DNA from: an uncultured Alphaproteobacteria bacterium
GTDB taxonomy: Bacteria; Pseudomonadota; Alphaproteobacteria; UBA3830
Direction of reading: 5' to 3'
DNA length: 64,000 bases
Assembly: GCA_905233185.1 (NCBI GenBank)
Contig: CAJODB010000001.1
Span: 98,082 to 162,081, forward strand
In this document: positions 1 through 9,609 of the stretch, in pieces
Layout: each line of letters starts with the position of its first letter
How positions within the stretch are numbered: the stretch's first letter is position 1
The notes under the pieces: generated by a model
What the model was told of the DNA's origin: nothing
Database searches by the model: none
Seen by the model: the letters and a program-made list of their open reading frames with translations, nothing else
Position numbers and translations under genes: made by a program

Positions 1-641
1 TCTCCGACTTGTTTCCATTCATCATCTATGTATGCTTTTGTTTTATCTATGATTCCTTTTAAAAAATGTTTTTTCTTTTCATCATCTTTAGGAAACAATT
101 GCAGATAACTAAAATAAACTCTGTTTTTTTTCTTCGGGGTGATATTTATAGCTCTATCAAGATATTTAAACTCAAATAAACGGCATTTTAGATGAGTAAT
201 AAAATTACGCTTATCTTTTTTTATTATTGTTATGCTATCAAAGATAATATTTAATTTATTAGCTAATTTCTGTATGAAGCGATATATATCTTGTTCGCAT
301 TCTGCGAAAAATTGTATTTCTATATGCACTTCTTTAAATGATTTTTGATCATTTTCTTTTTGTTTGAACTTTATTTTTTCTATATGCGATTTTTTCGAAA
401 TTTGGGATAGAATTTTTTTGATATTTTGATTCGGTTGGATTAGTTCTTCCTTTGTTTTTATAAAGTTAAATTGTGTATTATGAATTTTATCAGATAATTT
501 AGTGAATTCGGTTTGCTTTTTTATAATAAGCTCTTTTGCGTTTTTCAAATCTCCGATTTCATTTCTTTTCTCCATGCATAAATAGAGCAAAATTATTAAA
601 ATTATAGAAAAGGTGCAGACAGCTACTTCATTTTTATGCAT
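1..641 (-). CDS. PilO/GspM-like membrane protein of a secretion or pilus assembly system (partial)
   Basis: The frame is open from ATG at 641 to the left edge, about 213 codons, so the C-terminus is missing. A single hydrophobic helix (residues about 7-24) follows a short N-terminal tail, then a lysine-rich, probably coiled-coil stretch, then an alpha/beta region. That is the architecture of the PilO/GspM inner-membrane scaffold proteins of type IV pilus and type II secretion machines. The gene overlaps the GspL/PilN-like gene by 19 bases, suggesting translational coupling. Family assignment rests on architecture and on its place after the GspE, GspF and GspL-like genes; no diagnostic motif is visible. 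Confidence 0.6.
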   Translation of the reverse strand, partial: MHKNEVAVCTFSIILIILLYLCMEKRNEIGDLKNAKELIIKKQTEFTKLSDKIHNTQFNFIKTKEELIQPNQNIKKILSQISKKSHIEKIKFKQKENDQKSFKEVHIEIQFFAECEQDIYRFIQKLANKLNIIFDSITIIKKDKRNFITHLKCRLFEFKYLDRAINITPKKKNRVYFSYLQLFPKDDEKKKHFLKGIIDKTKAYIDDEWKQVG

Positions 642-1837
642 ATCTCTACACCATATTTTTTCTCATCTGAATCATCGAGGTCTTCATACTCATTTTCTCT
701 TATATCTATTCTTTTTATCTCTGTATTATTTATTTTTTTCAGTAAATTAAATTGCTGTTCATTAACTGAGCATTTTATTTTCGCAGTATTTTTTTCAATT
801 AATATTTTTTCTGCTTTTTGTTTATTTAGTATCTTTGAAATTTTTTCAATGAAATAAATCGGACTTTCCATTTGTTGAGACAGTTCAGTAAATTTCCGAA
901 TTTCATCTATATTTTCACAATTGATTTTCGCAGAAAAAGTTCTTGATTGATCTCTTACAAAAATATTCAGTTTTTCTTTTTCAATTTCTATTGAATTCTT
1001 TAGACAAGTAGTTTCATCATATAAATAACAAAGAAGAGTAAAGCAAACAAAGCAGGAAATCGCTAAGAATATTATAATCTCACGATTATAGTTATTGAAA
1101 AATTCATTTATGTAACTGTCTTTTGAAAATTGTGGTTTGATTTTTTTATCATTTACAATTAATTCTACGAGTGTTGTTTCTATATCTCTTTTTGTTAGCA
1201 TTGGATTTATGATATTTAAATTATCTATATATAAATCATCTAAGAAAGAGACAATTTTTATATCTTCATTTAAGCCTTCTCTTGTCAAAAATCGTATTGT
1301 TTCAATTACTTTTCTTTCAGCTTCATTTGGTTCAGAAAATAACCTTGAGTAAACAATACCATCACCTATTCCTGCAACAATTTTTACGCCACTGGATTTA
1401 TGTTCTGCGATATAAAGCCACCAAGTTGTATCATTAATTTCTGTTACAGATTTACACAATTTGCATATTGCATGTTCCATCAAAAATATTTTATTTTTTA
1501 TAATTTTTTGGAACAAAGATTTATCATTTATTATGCATGTTTGTATATAAAAATCATCTTTTGATAATAAGAAAAATTTTTCTTTATTGATTAAATATGC
1601 TATTTCGTTATCGGTCAGAATTTTCTTTTTGCATTGTAAACTTTCCAGGGCGTTATATATATTGGAATTTCTCAAATGATCTAATGAAAAGTCTACACAG
1701 CTTCTATCTAAAATTATTTGTAAGGTATTTTTATGATATGTTTCAAAAAATTCATCATAATTCACGCAAATAGGAGGAGTTATTTCCAGTTCGGAAGGAA
1801 AAAGTTTTACATTTTTTTCTCCGAGTAATGCGCGCAT
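623..1837 (-). CDS. GspL/PilN-like bitopic inner-membrane protein
   Basis: A 404-residue protein with a cytoplasmic domain of about 250 residues, one membrane helix at about 252-272, a coiled-coil segment, and a small C-terminal domain. This matches GspL, or a PilM-PilN fusion, which links the cytoplasmic ATPase to the periplasmic part of a type II secretion/type IV pilus apparatus. Its start abuts the end of the GspF gene (both touch base 1837) and its end overlaps the next gene by 19 bases, so the four genes form one operon. Sequence divergence is high, so the family name comes from layout and context rather than clear motifs. Confidence 0.6.
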   Translation of the reverse strand: MRALLGEKNVKLFPSELEITPPICVNYDEFFETYHKNTLQIILDRSCVDFSLDHLRNSNIYNALESLQCKKKILTDNEIAYLINKEKFFLLSKDDFYIQTCIINDKSLFQKIIKNKIFLMEHAICKLCKSVTEINDTTWWLYIAEHKSSGVKIVAGIGDGIVYSRLFSEPNEAERKVIETIRFLTREGLNEDIKIVSFLDDLYIDNLNIINPMLTKRDIETTLVELIVNDKKIKPQFSKDSYINEFFNNYNREIIIFLAISCFVCFTLLCYLYDETTCLKNSIEIEKEKLNIFVRDQSRTFSAKINCENIDEIRKFTELSQQMESPIYFIEKISKILNKQKAEKILIEKNTAKIKCSVNEQQFNLLKKINNTEIKRIDIRENEYEDLDDSDEKKYGVEICIKMK

Positions 1838-3018
1838 TATGCACCTGCAACTTCAACATAACTGTAAATTGGGAAAAATAATCCGCAAATAATTAATACA
1901 AAAATTATTCCCGTAAAAAGAGTTAATCCGACACTAAGAAATTGCCCGAGGGATTTTATATCCAATATTATTTCTTCATATTGATTATCACTCATGTGAG
2001 CAAAGCTTGAAGATAAATCATTACTTTCCTCACCGACTCCGATTGCAGATATGACAGAAGTGGAAATTAAGCTCATACCTGAGAATGCTTCGGATATCGA
2101 GTATCCTTCGACAATTTTTTCTCGTACTTTCAATAATTCATTTTTTATATTTTTGATTTTTATAGCAGAGATAGCTATATCCATTGCATCTATGAAATCT
2201 AACTTTGCGTCTAATGCTATATGTAAGATCTTACATAACTGCCAAAAATTAGTTTTTATTATTAATTGTCCGATTTTAGGAATTTTTAATACTAATCCCA
2301 TCATAAAAAATCGCGTTTTTTCAATTATCATGCTTAATAACATGATTAAAATGAAAAAAGGAAGGAAACAAATAACTCCATGAGATATCAATGGAAGATA
2401 TTCAATGACAAATCGCGTAATAAATGGAACTTCATCAGCTCCGAAATTTTGAATCAACGATGATATTTGAGGGCCAAGCAATATTATACTGAAAATTAAT
2501 ACAAAAATAGCTATGCAAGCTAAGAAAATAGGGTAGGCGATAGCTCTTTTTATATTATTTTTCCATTCAGATTGTAATTTTAAAAATTTCAGGATATTCG
2601 AAATGATATCAGAAATTTTTCCAGTTCGTTCTGCCGATTTTAATAAGCCGATTATAACAGAATCAAATATGTTTTCGCATTTTTCAAAAGCTTCTCCAAG
2701 TGAAGATCCGTTTCTTAGATCGATCAAAACGGCGGCCAACGATGATTTTAGTATTTTGCTTCCATGAAGTTCTAAAAAAGATTCTATTGCTTCATTTATT
2801 CTTACTTTACATTTTAATTGTAGATCTATATGCAGAAAGAATATCAACAAGTCTTCAATACTAACTTTTTTATTTGATATGAATATCGGAGTAATTTTTA
2901 GAGGATAATTTTTTCGCGAATATATAGATTCATATGCAGCTTTATAATTTTCAGCGAATATCGATCCTGAAATTTTTTCTCCACTATTAGATAAGGCTTC
3001 GTATTTATATAAAAGCAT
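1837..3018 (-). CDS. Type II secretion/type IV pilus inner-membrane platform protein, GspF/PilC family
   Basis: At 393 residues it is close to the usual 400 for GspF/PilC. It opens with the family signature MLLYKYEALSNSGEKISGS (Y-x-A-x-x-x-x-G) and has two repeated GspF domains, each with membrane helices (near residues 165-190, 215-235 and 365-390). GspF is the polytopic platform that couples the GspE ATPase to pseudopilus assembly. It overlaps the upstream GspE gene by 14 bases. Whether the machine secretes proteins, extends a pilus or takes up DNA cannot be told from this gene alone. Confidence 0.88.
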   Translation of the reverse strand: MLLYKYEALSNSGEKISGSIFAENYKAAYESIYSRKNYPLKITPIFISNKKVSIEDLLIFFLHIDLQLKCKVRINEAIESFLELHGSKILKSSLAAVLIDLRNGSSLGEAFEKCENIFDSVIIGLLKSAERTGKISDIISNILKFLKLQSEWKNNIKRAIAYPIFLACIAIFVLIFSIILLGPQISSLIQNFGADEVPFITRFVIEYLPLISHGVICFLPFFILIMLLSMIIEKTRFFMMGLVLKIPKIGQLIIKTNFWQLCKILHIALDAKLDFIDAMDIAISAIKIKNIKNELLKVREKIVEGYSISEAFSGMSLISTSVISAIGVGEESNDLSSSFAHMSDNQYEEIILDIKSLGQFLSVGLTLFTGIIFVLIICGLFFPIYSYVEVAGA

Positions 3019-4495
3019 TTCCGAAAACCCTTCCTATTTCTTTTTTATTCGTAAGATTATTATCAATTGCTTGCTTTGCGGATTGAGTAAAAGTTTGTGT
3101 TGGTAGGCAGGTCGTTACATCATTTGTTAGAAGTAAATTTTGCTTCAGTTCTTCTGAAAAAGACATGTATTCAGTTACGGGAAAACGACCAGAATTGCCG
3201 TTCGTATACCTTACCAATCGTTGCGAAAAGATTCCCAGTAATGAAGGAATAAAATCTGATAACTTTAATCCAAGATCGACGAGGCGTCTCAATGCGTCGC
3301 TTGGGGTAGAAGCGTGTAGTGTCGCTAAAACCAGTCTCCCAGTTAATGATGCACGAATCGCTGTTGCTGCCGTTTCTTCATCTCTTATTTCGCCAACTAA
3401 CATTACATCTGGATCATGTCGTAAAATCGCTTTTATACCATCAGCAAATGACATTAATCCATCTTCTCTCAGTTCTAATTGTCTAATACCTTCTATTTGA
3501 TATTCAATCGGATCTTCTAATGTAATAATGTTTATATATGGTGATTTTATCTCATTTACCAATGAATAAAGTGTTGTTGTTTTTCCTGAACCAGTCGGAC
3601 CGACTATAAGAAAAATGCCATATGGATGCGATATGATATTCTTAAGCCATAAAAAATCTTTTTTTGCAAATCCCAATTCTACTAAATTTTTTATTCCGCT
3701 GCTTAAATCGAAAATTCTTATGGTGATATTTTCTCCAAAAGAACCACATACAGTAGCAACTCTTAAATCTATTGTTTTTCCCGCTATATATATTCGAGCG
3801 TGTCCATTTTGAGCTCTGCGATTTTCTGTTATATCCATTTTGGAGATTATTTTTATTTTTGATTTTATTCGGCTCCAAGAATCAAAATTTATTTGAGTTA
3901 TTTCTTTTAATATTCCATCTATTCTGAAGCGTACTCCAATGAAATTTTCAGAAGGTTCAAAGTGAATGTCGCTTGCTTTCGCTTCAATAGCTTCGAAAAT
4001 AATTTTGTTTAATAAAAATAGAGGGTCATTTTTTACGTTATCATTTGAATTGCATTTTATTAATTCCAGAAAACGCAAAATTTCACTTTCTTTCGCTACG
4101 AAAAATTCTACTTTTTTATTTTTACATGCCGCAATAATTTTATCGATATTTCTTATATTTCCTGGGTCGGATATAGCGACTTTTACAATGCGATTATCAG
4201 AATAAAATGGCACAGCAAGAGTTGAAATCGCGATTTCTTTATCCAATAAATCAAGTGTGGTCTGCGGAATATATAAAAACTCCATTTTTACTGATTTTAT
4301 AGCATAAATTTCGGATAATACTTGCAGCAAATCATCTTCATTTATGAAACCTAATTTTACGGCAAGCTGGCCGAACAGATAATTATTTTCTTTTTTTTGT
4401 GTGCGTAAGATCATTCCGACTTGCTCTTTTGTGAGTAAGTGCTTATCAATGAAAACATTTCCAATACTTTTAAACAAGTAACTACTAGGCAACAT
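3005..4495 (-). CDS. Type II secretion/type IV pilus assembly ATPase, GspE/PilB family
   Basis: A 496-residue secretion ATPase. The N-terminal 130 residues form an MshEN/GspE-N domain (LLTKEQVGMIL, LGFINEDDLLQVLSE). The C-terminal motor has Walker A GPTGSGKTTTLYS, Asp-box residues, Walker B LVGEIRDEETA and the His box LATLHAST. The tetracysteine zinc motif that PilB/GspE proteins normally carry after QRLVR is absent: the chain goes straight from QRLVRYTNGNSG to RFPVTEYM with no cysteine pair, so that loop is shortened. It is the first gene of the secretion-like cluster, 86 bp after topA, and its ribosome-binding site sits in a hairpin loop. Confidence 0.93.
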   Translation of the reverse strand: MLPSSYLFKSIGNVFIDKHLLTKEQVGMILRTQKKENNYLFGQLAVKLGFINEDDLLQVLSEIYAIKSVKMEFLYIPQTTLDLLDKEIAISTLAVPFYSDNRIVKVAISDPGNIRNIDKIIAACKNKKVEFFVAKESEILRFLELIKCNSNDNVKNDPLFLLNKIIFEAIEAKASDIHFEPSENFIGVRFRIDGILKEITQINFDSWSRIKSKIKIISKMDITENRRAQNGHARIYIAGKTIDLRVATVCGSFGENITIRIFDLSSGIKNLVELGFAKKDFLWLKNIISHPYGIFLIVGPTGSGKTTTLYSLVNEIKSPYINIITLEDPIEYQIEGIRQLELREDGLMSFADGIKAILRHDPDVMLVGEIRDEETAATAIRASLTGRLVLATLHASTPSDALRRLVDLGLKLSDFIPSLLGIFSQRLVRYTNGNSGRFPVTEYMSFSEELKQNLLLTNDVTTCLPTQTFTQSAKQAIDNNLTNKKEIGRVFGNAFI

Positions 4496-4520
4496 ATGTA
4501 CAGACCTCTCCTCTGTACAT
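4496..4520 (-). promoter_or_regulatory. Hairpin displaying the gspE ribosome-binding site
   Basis: A perfect 8-bp inverted repeat (ATGTACAG at 4496-4503 and CTGTACAT at 4513-4520) ends immediately before the gspE ATG. In the mRNA the 9-base loop is AGGAGAGGT, which contains the Shine-Dalgarno sequence. The arrangement is seen directly; control of translation by this structure is inferred. Confidence 0.5.
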
Positions 4521-4581
4521 TTTACGTCCTAAAAGGTAAGGGAATTATTAAATCAGCGAAAATGAAATGAAAATTTTTTAT

Positions 4582-6963
4582 TTATTTTTTCGTAGTTTTT
4601 TTTAATGTGATGAGTTTTATCGCATTTTCTAAAGTCATATTCATAAAAAGATCAGTATCTTTTATAGATGTAAATTTCCCTTTAAACAGAACATACGGAC
4701 CATATTTTCCAATGCCTACTGTAACATCTTCTCCATCATACTGGCCAATTATTGTCGGAAGGTTGAGTAACCAACTTGCGGCTTGTAAATCAATATCTTT
4801 AGGATTCAAAAAGTTAGGAATAGAAGCTCTAATAGGCTTCTCTTTTTCTGCTTTCTTCTTTCCTTTTGATAATTCCTGTCGTTCATCGGTTTTTTCTATA
4901 TCTTTTTGAAGATATAAGCCATATGGACCTTTACGAATTGTGATTTGTGCATTATCAACAGGATCCATTCCGATTGTTTTAGGATATTCGGATATTTCTT
5001 CATTATTTTCTGATGACGTCGGAGAAATATCGTTATTAGTATCCAACTTTCTTACGTATTTACAATCGGGATAATGAGAACAACCTATAAATGAACCAAA
5101 GCGACCGATCTTTAAGCTTAATTCGCCATCTTTACATTCTGGACATGTGCGATCGATTTCACCATTCTCATTCGTTTTAAATAAAATGTTTTTCATTGAT
5201 TCATTAAGTCGATCAATTACTTCTGAAACAGTTATATTTTTCGTTTGCTCTACGTTGTTATGAAAACCATTCCAAAAATCATTTAGAACTTCGAGTTTTG
5301 ATTTTTTACCATTTGAAACATCATCAAGAAACTGTTCCATATCAGCAGTAAATCCATATTCCAGATATTTCATAAAGAAATTTGTTAAAAATGAGGTGAC
5401 CAGTCGGCCACGAATTTCTGGAACAAAGAACTTTTTTTCTAGCTTTACATATCCGCGATCTTGCAAAACTTGCAGAATAGTCGCATAGGTAGATGGGCGA
5501 CCAATTCCCAGTTCTTCAAGTTTTTTTACGAGACTTGCTTCAGAAAATCTTGGCGGAGGTGTAGTAAAATGTTGCAGAGAATCAAGATTATCGAGTTTTG
5601 TTGATTCATCTTTTGCTAGAGTAGGTAAGTAGCCTTCTTCGTCTTCATCTTTTTCCTGATTATTCGTATCATCTTTTCCTTCCGAATATACTTTCAAAAA
5701 GCCTGCAAATCTTAAAGTATTTCCTGTCGCCCTAAAAACGTTTCCGGCGTTTGTTGTACTTGAGATATCGACTTGAACTTGATCAAATTCCGCAGACGAC
5801 ATTTGTGAAGCAACTGCTCTTTTCCAAATTAATGTGTATAATTTCAATAAATCATTATCGATCTTTCCTGCGATAGATTCTGGAATTATATTCGCGTCAA
5901 TCGGACGTATAGCTTCGTGTGCTTCTTGCGCATTTTTTACCTTTGTTTGATAAAAACGAGGTTTTTCAGGAATAAATTCGCTTCCGTATGTTTCGGATAT
6001 TACGTTGCGAATGGTTCCGATCGCTTCGTTTGAAAGATTTACGCTATCGGTTCTCATATAGGTGATTAGAGCACGAGTTTCTTTACCTATGCTTACTCCT
6101 TCATATAATCTTTGCGCTATTTGCATAGTTTTCTTGGCACTGAAACCGAGTTTTCGTGATGCTTCTTGTTGCAGAGTCGATGTAATAAATGCTGGAGCAG
6201 GATTGCGTTTTACTGTTTTTTTACTGAGCGATGAAACGAAATATTTTTGTTCCAATAGATTATCTCGGATAGTTTCTGCTTGTTCTGCATTTTTTATAGA
6301 GAATTTTTCTAATTTTTTTCCTTCAAAGGTGCTTAATTTCGCTTTGAAGATTTTATTTTCTTTATTTTCGAATTTCGCTTCAATAGTCCAGAATTGTTCA
6401 GCTTGGAATGCTTCAATTTCTGCTTCACGCTCTACAACAATTCTTAGAGCAACTGATTGTACTCGTCCGGCAGATTTGCTGCCTGGGAGCTTTCTCCATA
6501 AAATGGGTGATAGGGTAAAACCAACAAGATAATCAAGAGCACGGCGTGCTAAATATGAATCAACTAAACGTCCGTCTATATCGCGTGGAGCTTCGATTGC
6601 TTTCAAAATAGCGTTTTTTGTAATCTCATGAAAAACAATTCTTTTGAAAGGTACTGTTAAACTATGTTTATCATTGAGCACTTCTTTTATATGCCACGAA
6701 ATAGCTTCCCCTTCGCGATCGGGGTCGGTTGCCAGAAGTAGCTCATCGCATGATTTCAATTGTTGTGATATATCTTTTACGCATTTTTTTCCTCGATCGC
6801 TTATTTCCCAGACCATAGAAAAGTTTTCTTCCGGCTTAACACTTCCGTTTCTTGATAAAAGATCGCGAATATGACCATAACTGGCTAGTACTTTGTAACC
6901 TGAACCAAGATATTTTCCAATTGTTTTTGCTTTCGCCGGAGATTCTACAATAACTAAACGCAT
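4582..6963 (-). CDS. topA: DNA topoisomerase I
   Basis: A type IA topoisomerase of 793 residues that relaxes negative supercoils. The N-terminal Toprim domain shows MRLVIVESPAKAKTIGKYLG and the metal-binding ATDPDREGEAISWHI. The catalytic tyrosine lies in ITYMRTDSVNLS. Near residue 600 there is one C4 zinc finger (RTCPEC...GCSHYPDC), followed by two topoisomerase C-terminal repeats ending in IGKYGPYVLFKG. E. coli TopA has more zinc fingers; the single finger plus repeats is common in alphaproteobacteria. A GAGG site precedes the ATG, and the dprA stop is only 9 bp upstream, a conserved dprA-topA pair. Confidence 0.97.
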   Translation of the reverse strand: MRLVIVESPAKAKTIGKYLGSGYKVLASYGHIRDLLSRNGSVKPEENFSMVWEISDRGKKCVKDISQQLKSCDELLLATDPDREGEAISWHIKEVLNDKHSLTVPFKRIVFHEITKNAILKAIEAPRDIDGRLVDSYLARRALDYLVGFTLSPILWRKLPGSKSAGRVQSVALRIVVEREAEIEAFQAEQFWTIEAKFENKENKIFKAKLSTFEGKKLEKFSIKNAEQAETIRDNLLEQKYFVSSLSKKTVKRNPAPAFITSTLQQEASRKLGFSAKKTMQIAQRLYEGVSIGKETRALITYMRTDSVNLSNEAIGTIRNVISETYGSEFIPEKPRFYQTKVKNAQEAHEAIRPIDANIIPESIAGKIDNDLLKLYTLIWKRAVASQMSSAEFDQVQVDISSTTNAGNVFRATGNTLRFAGFLKVYSEGKDDTNNQEKDEDEEGYLPTLAKDESTKLDNLDSLQHFTTPPPRFSEASLVKKLEELGIGRPSTYATILQVLQDRGYVKLEKKFFVPEIRGRLVTSFLTNFFMKYLEYGFTADMEQFLDDVSNGKKSKLEVLNDFWNGFHNNVEQTKNITVSEVIDRLNESMKNILFKTNENGEIDRTCPECKDGELSLKIGRFGSFIGCSHYPDCKYVRKLDTNNDISPTSSENNEEISEYPKTIGMDPVDNAQITIRKGPYGLYLQKDIEKTDERQELSKGKKKAEKEKPIRASIPNFLNPKDIDLQAASWLLNLPTIIGQYDGEDVTVGIGKYGPYVLFKGKFTSIKDTDLFMNMTLENAIKLITLKKTTKK

Positions 6964-6972
6964 AAGATATCC

Positions 6973-8094
6973 TCAATTTTGGGAATCAGGTGTCAAACAG
7001 ACGCGCTGTCCATGTACTCGAACTATTTTACCTGACAATTCTAACTCAAGCAACGCTGTTAACACTTCCCGAGGGGATACTTTAATAGATGAAATTAATT
7101 CGTCAATAGTAATCGGCACTAAACTTAAAGCTTCTAAAATTGTTTTGCGAGTTTTTTTCAAATCTTGCTCGGAAATTTTTGAATTATATGGTTCTCTATC
7201 TTCAAAAAGGTGTGACTGTTGTATAATTTTTCGTTCTTCAATCGTATCTAATATATCTTGCGCATTTTGAATGAGTATTGCTCCTTCTTTAATAAGAGAA
7301 TTACAGCCAATACTTCTTGGATCCATAGGAAATCCGGGAACTGCGAAAACTTCTCTGTTATATTCGAGGGCAAATTTTGCAGTTATAAGAGAACCTGAAT
7401 TGGCAGCTGCTTCTACAACAATAGTTCCATAACTCATGCCTGCGATAATACGATTGCGTCGTGGAAATAATTGTGCTTGCGGAGAGGTGCCGAATGGTGT
7501 TTCTGTAAAAATTCCTCCTTTTTCAGCAATTTGTTCATATAATTTGAGATTTTCTTGCGGATAGACTATATCAATTCCTCCTGCCAGTATAGCAATTGTT
7601 CCGCTTTCAAGACTGCCTTGATGAGCACATGTATCTATACCACGGGCAAGTCCTGAGACGATGATAATATCATTTTTTCCTAATTTTTCAGCAAGAGAAA
7701 GACAGAATTTATTTGCATGAATTGATGAATTTCGAGAACCAACAATGGAAATCATATTCTTTTTATAAAATTCCATCATTCGTTCTTTATTCCCATAAAA
7801 AGTCAGAACAGGTGGAGGATCAGGAATATTACGGAGCAGGGGAGGGTAGAGGTCGTCTTCAAGAAAGACCATTCTTGCGCCGAATTTCTTTAATTTCATG
7901 AGTTCTTCAAGAATTTCTTCTTCGCTTCGTAACTCGATTTTTTTTAAAGCGGATTTAGATAATGCGGGAATTGCATGTAAAGCTTCGATTCCATTACCGT
8001 ATAATTGAATCATATTCCAAAAGGTTGTGGCACCTATTGAACCGCTTCTGAGAATTCTTAAACGTGCTAATTTTTCTTGCTTAGTTAAATCCAC
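6973..8094 (-). CDS. dprA: DNA-processing protein DprA (RecA loader for incoming single-stranded DNA)
   Basis: A 373-residue protein with the DprA Rossmann-like core: SGLARGIDTCAHQGSLESG, AILAGGIDIVYP, the FPRRNRIIAGMS segment and VVEAAANSGSLITA. A C-terminal winged-helix (DML1-like) domain follows at about 310-370. DprA binds ssDNA and loads RecA during natural transformation, but it is also kept in non-competent bacteria. The start is GTG with GGAG at a suitable distance. Its position between plsY and topA is common; the pilus/secretion-like genes two genes downstream make a DNA-uptake role worth considering. Confidence 0.96.
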   Translation of the reverse strand: MDLTKQEKLARLRILRSGSIGATTFWNMIQLYGNGIEALHAIPALSKSALKKIELRSEEEILEELMKLKKFGARMVFLEDDLYPPLLRNIPDPPPVLTFYGNKERMMEFYKKNMISIVGSRNSSIHANKFCLSLAEKLGKNDIIIVSGLARGIDTCAHQGSLESGTIAILAGGIDIVYPQENLKLYEQIAEKGGIFTETPFGTSPQAQLFPRRNRIIAGMSYGTIVVEAAANSGSLITAKFALEYNREVFAVPGFPMDPRSIGCNSLIKEGAILIQNAQDILDTIEERKIIQQSHLFEDREPYNSKISEQDLKKTRKTILEALSLVPITIDELISSIKVSPREVLTALLELELSGKIVRVHGQRVCLTPDSQN

Positions 8095-8153
8095 AACAAC
8101 TCCAATGAATTACTAATGCTATGCAAGTAATCTCAGTAATGGAGGCGTTGGGT

Positions 8154-8747
8154 CTAAAACTTCAGCTCCTTATCACTGAGTAGGCGTTTTATATTTTCAT
8201 GATGTTTCACAACTATAAAAATCGCCAATATTATTAAAACACAAAGCTGGTTAAAAAATTCCAAATGTTTGATATGTCTTACGTATGCTAATACTCCACA
8301 GCTGAGAATAATACTGCTGAGACAAGCAATTGACGAAATTCTACATATGCAAAAAGCACAAAGCCAGATTATTGCAGTTATTAAGCATGTATGAATGTCT
8401 ATTGCGCAGAGTAAACCGAAGTAAGTTGCCACTCCCTTTCCTCCTTGGAACTTAAGCCATATAGAAAACATATGTCCCATTGCCGGAGCAGCAAAAATCA
8501 GCATATTTACAAATTCATTATCTGTTTTCAGAAAGTAGCAAGGTAAAAAGGCTTTTGAGAAATCGAAAAGAAGAGTGAGTGCACCAAGTAATTTTCCTTG
8601 TGTACGTAAAACATTTGTTGCTCCGATGTTTTTTGAACCCAATTCACGTAATTTTCCATTTCCAAATAGATTAGATAAGATTAATCCAAACGGTATTGAT
8701 CCAGAAAGATAAGATATTAGTGGATATAAAAAATATATTGTTGTCAT
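8154..8747 (-). CDS. plsY: Acyl-phosphate:glycerol-3-phosphate acyltransferase PlsY
   Basis: A 197-residue polytopic membrane protein that transfers the acyl group of acyl-phosphate to glycerol-3-phosphate, the first step of phospholipid synthesis. The three PlsY motifs are visible: SGSIPFGLILS, the GSKNIGATNVLRTQGK block and the substrate loop KFQGGKGVATYFG. Five hydrophobic helices fit the family. It starts 2 bp after the rlmB stop with an AAGGAAAC site, so it is cotranscribed with rlmB. Acylation of the second position may be done by PlsC at 49003-49716. Confidence 0.96.
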   Translation of the reverse strand: MTTIYFLYPLISYLSGSIPFGLILSNLFGNGKLRELGSKNIGATNVLRTQGKLLGALTLLFDFSKAFLPCYFLKTDNEFVNMLIFAAPAMGHMFSIWLKFQGGKGVATYFGLLCAIDIHTCLITAIIWLCAFCICRISSIACLSSIILSCGVLAYVRHIKHLEFFNQLCVLIILAIFIVVKHHENIKRLLSDKELKF

Positions 8748-8749
8748 TG

Positions 8750-9514
8750 TTAGTTTCCTTTCATCCTTTGTTTACTACTTTCATATAGTGTAACTGTTGC
8801 TGCTTGGGCTGCATTCAGAGTAGTAAATATGCCAGGTCCTGGTAATTGTACAATAAAATCGCAAGCTTCTTTACTTAACCGTCGCAGTCCTGATCCTTCA
8901 TTTCCAATAATAAATACGAATTTTTCACGCAAATCTACTTCATCAAGTTTTTTTTCTGATCTTTCATCCAATCCTACAGACCAAAAACCATGTTTTTTTA
9001 AGATATTAATTGAATGTACAAGATTTATTACTCTGATTATTGGAATAGATTCAAGCGCGCCTGAAGCAGCTTTTGCTAAAGCCGGAGTTATTTCTGGGCT
9101 ATGATCTTCCGTTATTACAACAGCTCGCGCTCCAAAAACAGCTGCAGCTCTCAATATACTGCCAATATTTTGCGGATCTGCAACTTGATCCAAAAAAATA
9201 AACGGGCGATTATCATTTTTATTGCGTAATAATTCTTCCAGAAATATTTCTTCCAATTTTTTTACCAAAACAGCGCATCCTTGGTGAGTCGCTTCTTTTC
9301 CGAACAGTGTCTGGAAGTAATTTTTATCAACAAATTCAGGTGATGGTATATTTGTATTTTTAGATGTTCCTGATATTTCTTGGAAAAAGTTTTTATTCGA
9401 TTCAAGTAGAATAAATTTCAAAATCTCTCTCTTAGGATTTAGAAGAGCAGCTTTTGTCGCATGTTTTCCGTAAATCCACATGGTATCTTTTTTTAAGATT
9501 CTTTTTTTGTTCAT
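8750..9514 (-). CDS. rlmB: SpoU-family 23S rRNA (guanosine-2'-O)-methyltransferase, RlmB type
   Basis: A 254-residue SPOUT methyltransferase. An N-terminal L30e-like substrate-binding domain (WIYGKHATKAALLNPKR) is followed by the knotted catalytic domain with the three SpoU motifs: LDQVADPQNIGSILRAA, FIIGNEGSGLRRL and IFTTLNAAQAATVTLYE. The last motif usually reads SLNVS or SLNAS, so TLNAA is a mild variant. It probably methylates G2251 of 23S rRNA, but other SpoU targets cannot be excluded. It is first in the run rlmB-plsY-dprA-topA-gspE. Its ribosome-binding site is weak. Confidence 0.9.
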   Translation of the reverse strand: MNKKRILKKDTMWIYGKHATKAALLNPKREILKFILLESNKNFFQEISGTSKNTNIPSPEFVDKNYFQTLFGKEATHQGCAVLVKKLEEIFLEELLRNKNDNRPFIFLDQVADPQNIGSILRAAAVFGARAVVITEDHSPEITPALAKAASGALESIPIIRVINLVHSINILKKHGFWSVGLDERSEKKLDEVDLREKFVFIIGNEGSGLRRLSKEACDFIVQLPGPGIFTTLNAAQAATVTLYESSKQRMKGN

Positions 9515-9537
9515 TTTTTTTCTACATACAAAACATC

Positions 9538-9570
9538 AAAAAAACCGCAGCGAAAGGATACTGCGGTTTT
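9538..9570 (-). terminator. Rho-independent terminator of the XRE regulator gene
   Basis: A perfect 10-bp stem (AAAACCGCAG at 9541-9550, CTGCGGTTTT at 9561-9570) with a 10-base loop is followed on the minus strand by a run of seven T overlapping the stem base. It lies 40 bp after the regulator stop codon and upstream of rlmB, separating the two units. Confidence 0.85.
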
Positions 9571-9609
9571 AGGTTAATTACAAAGAATTATCTTTAATAT
9601 AATCAAAAA

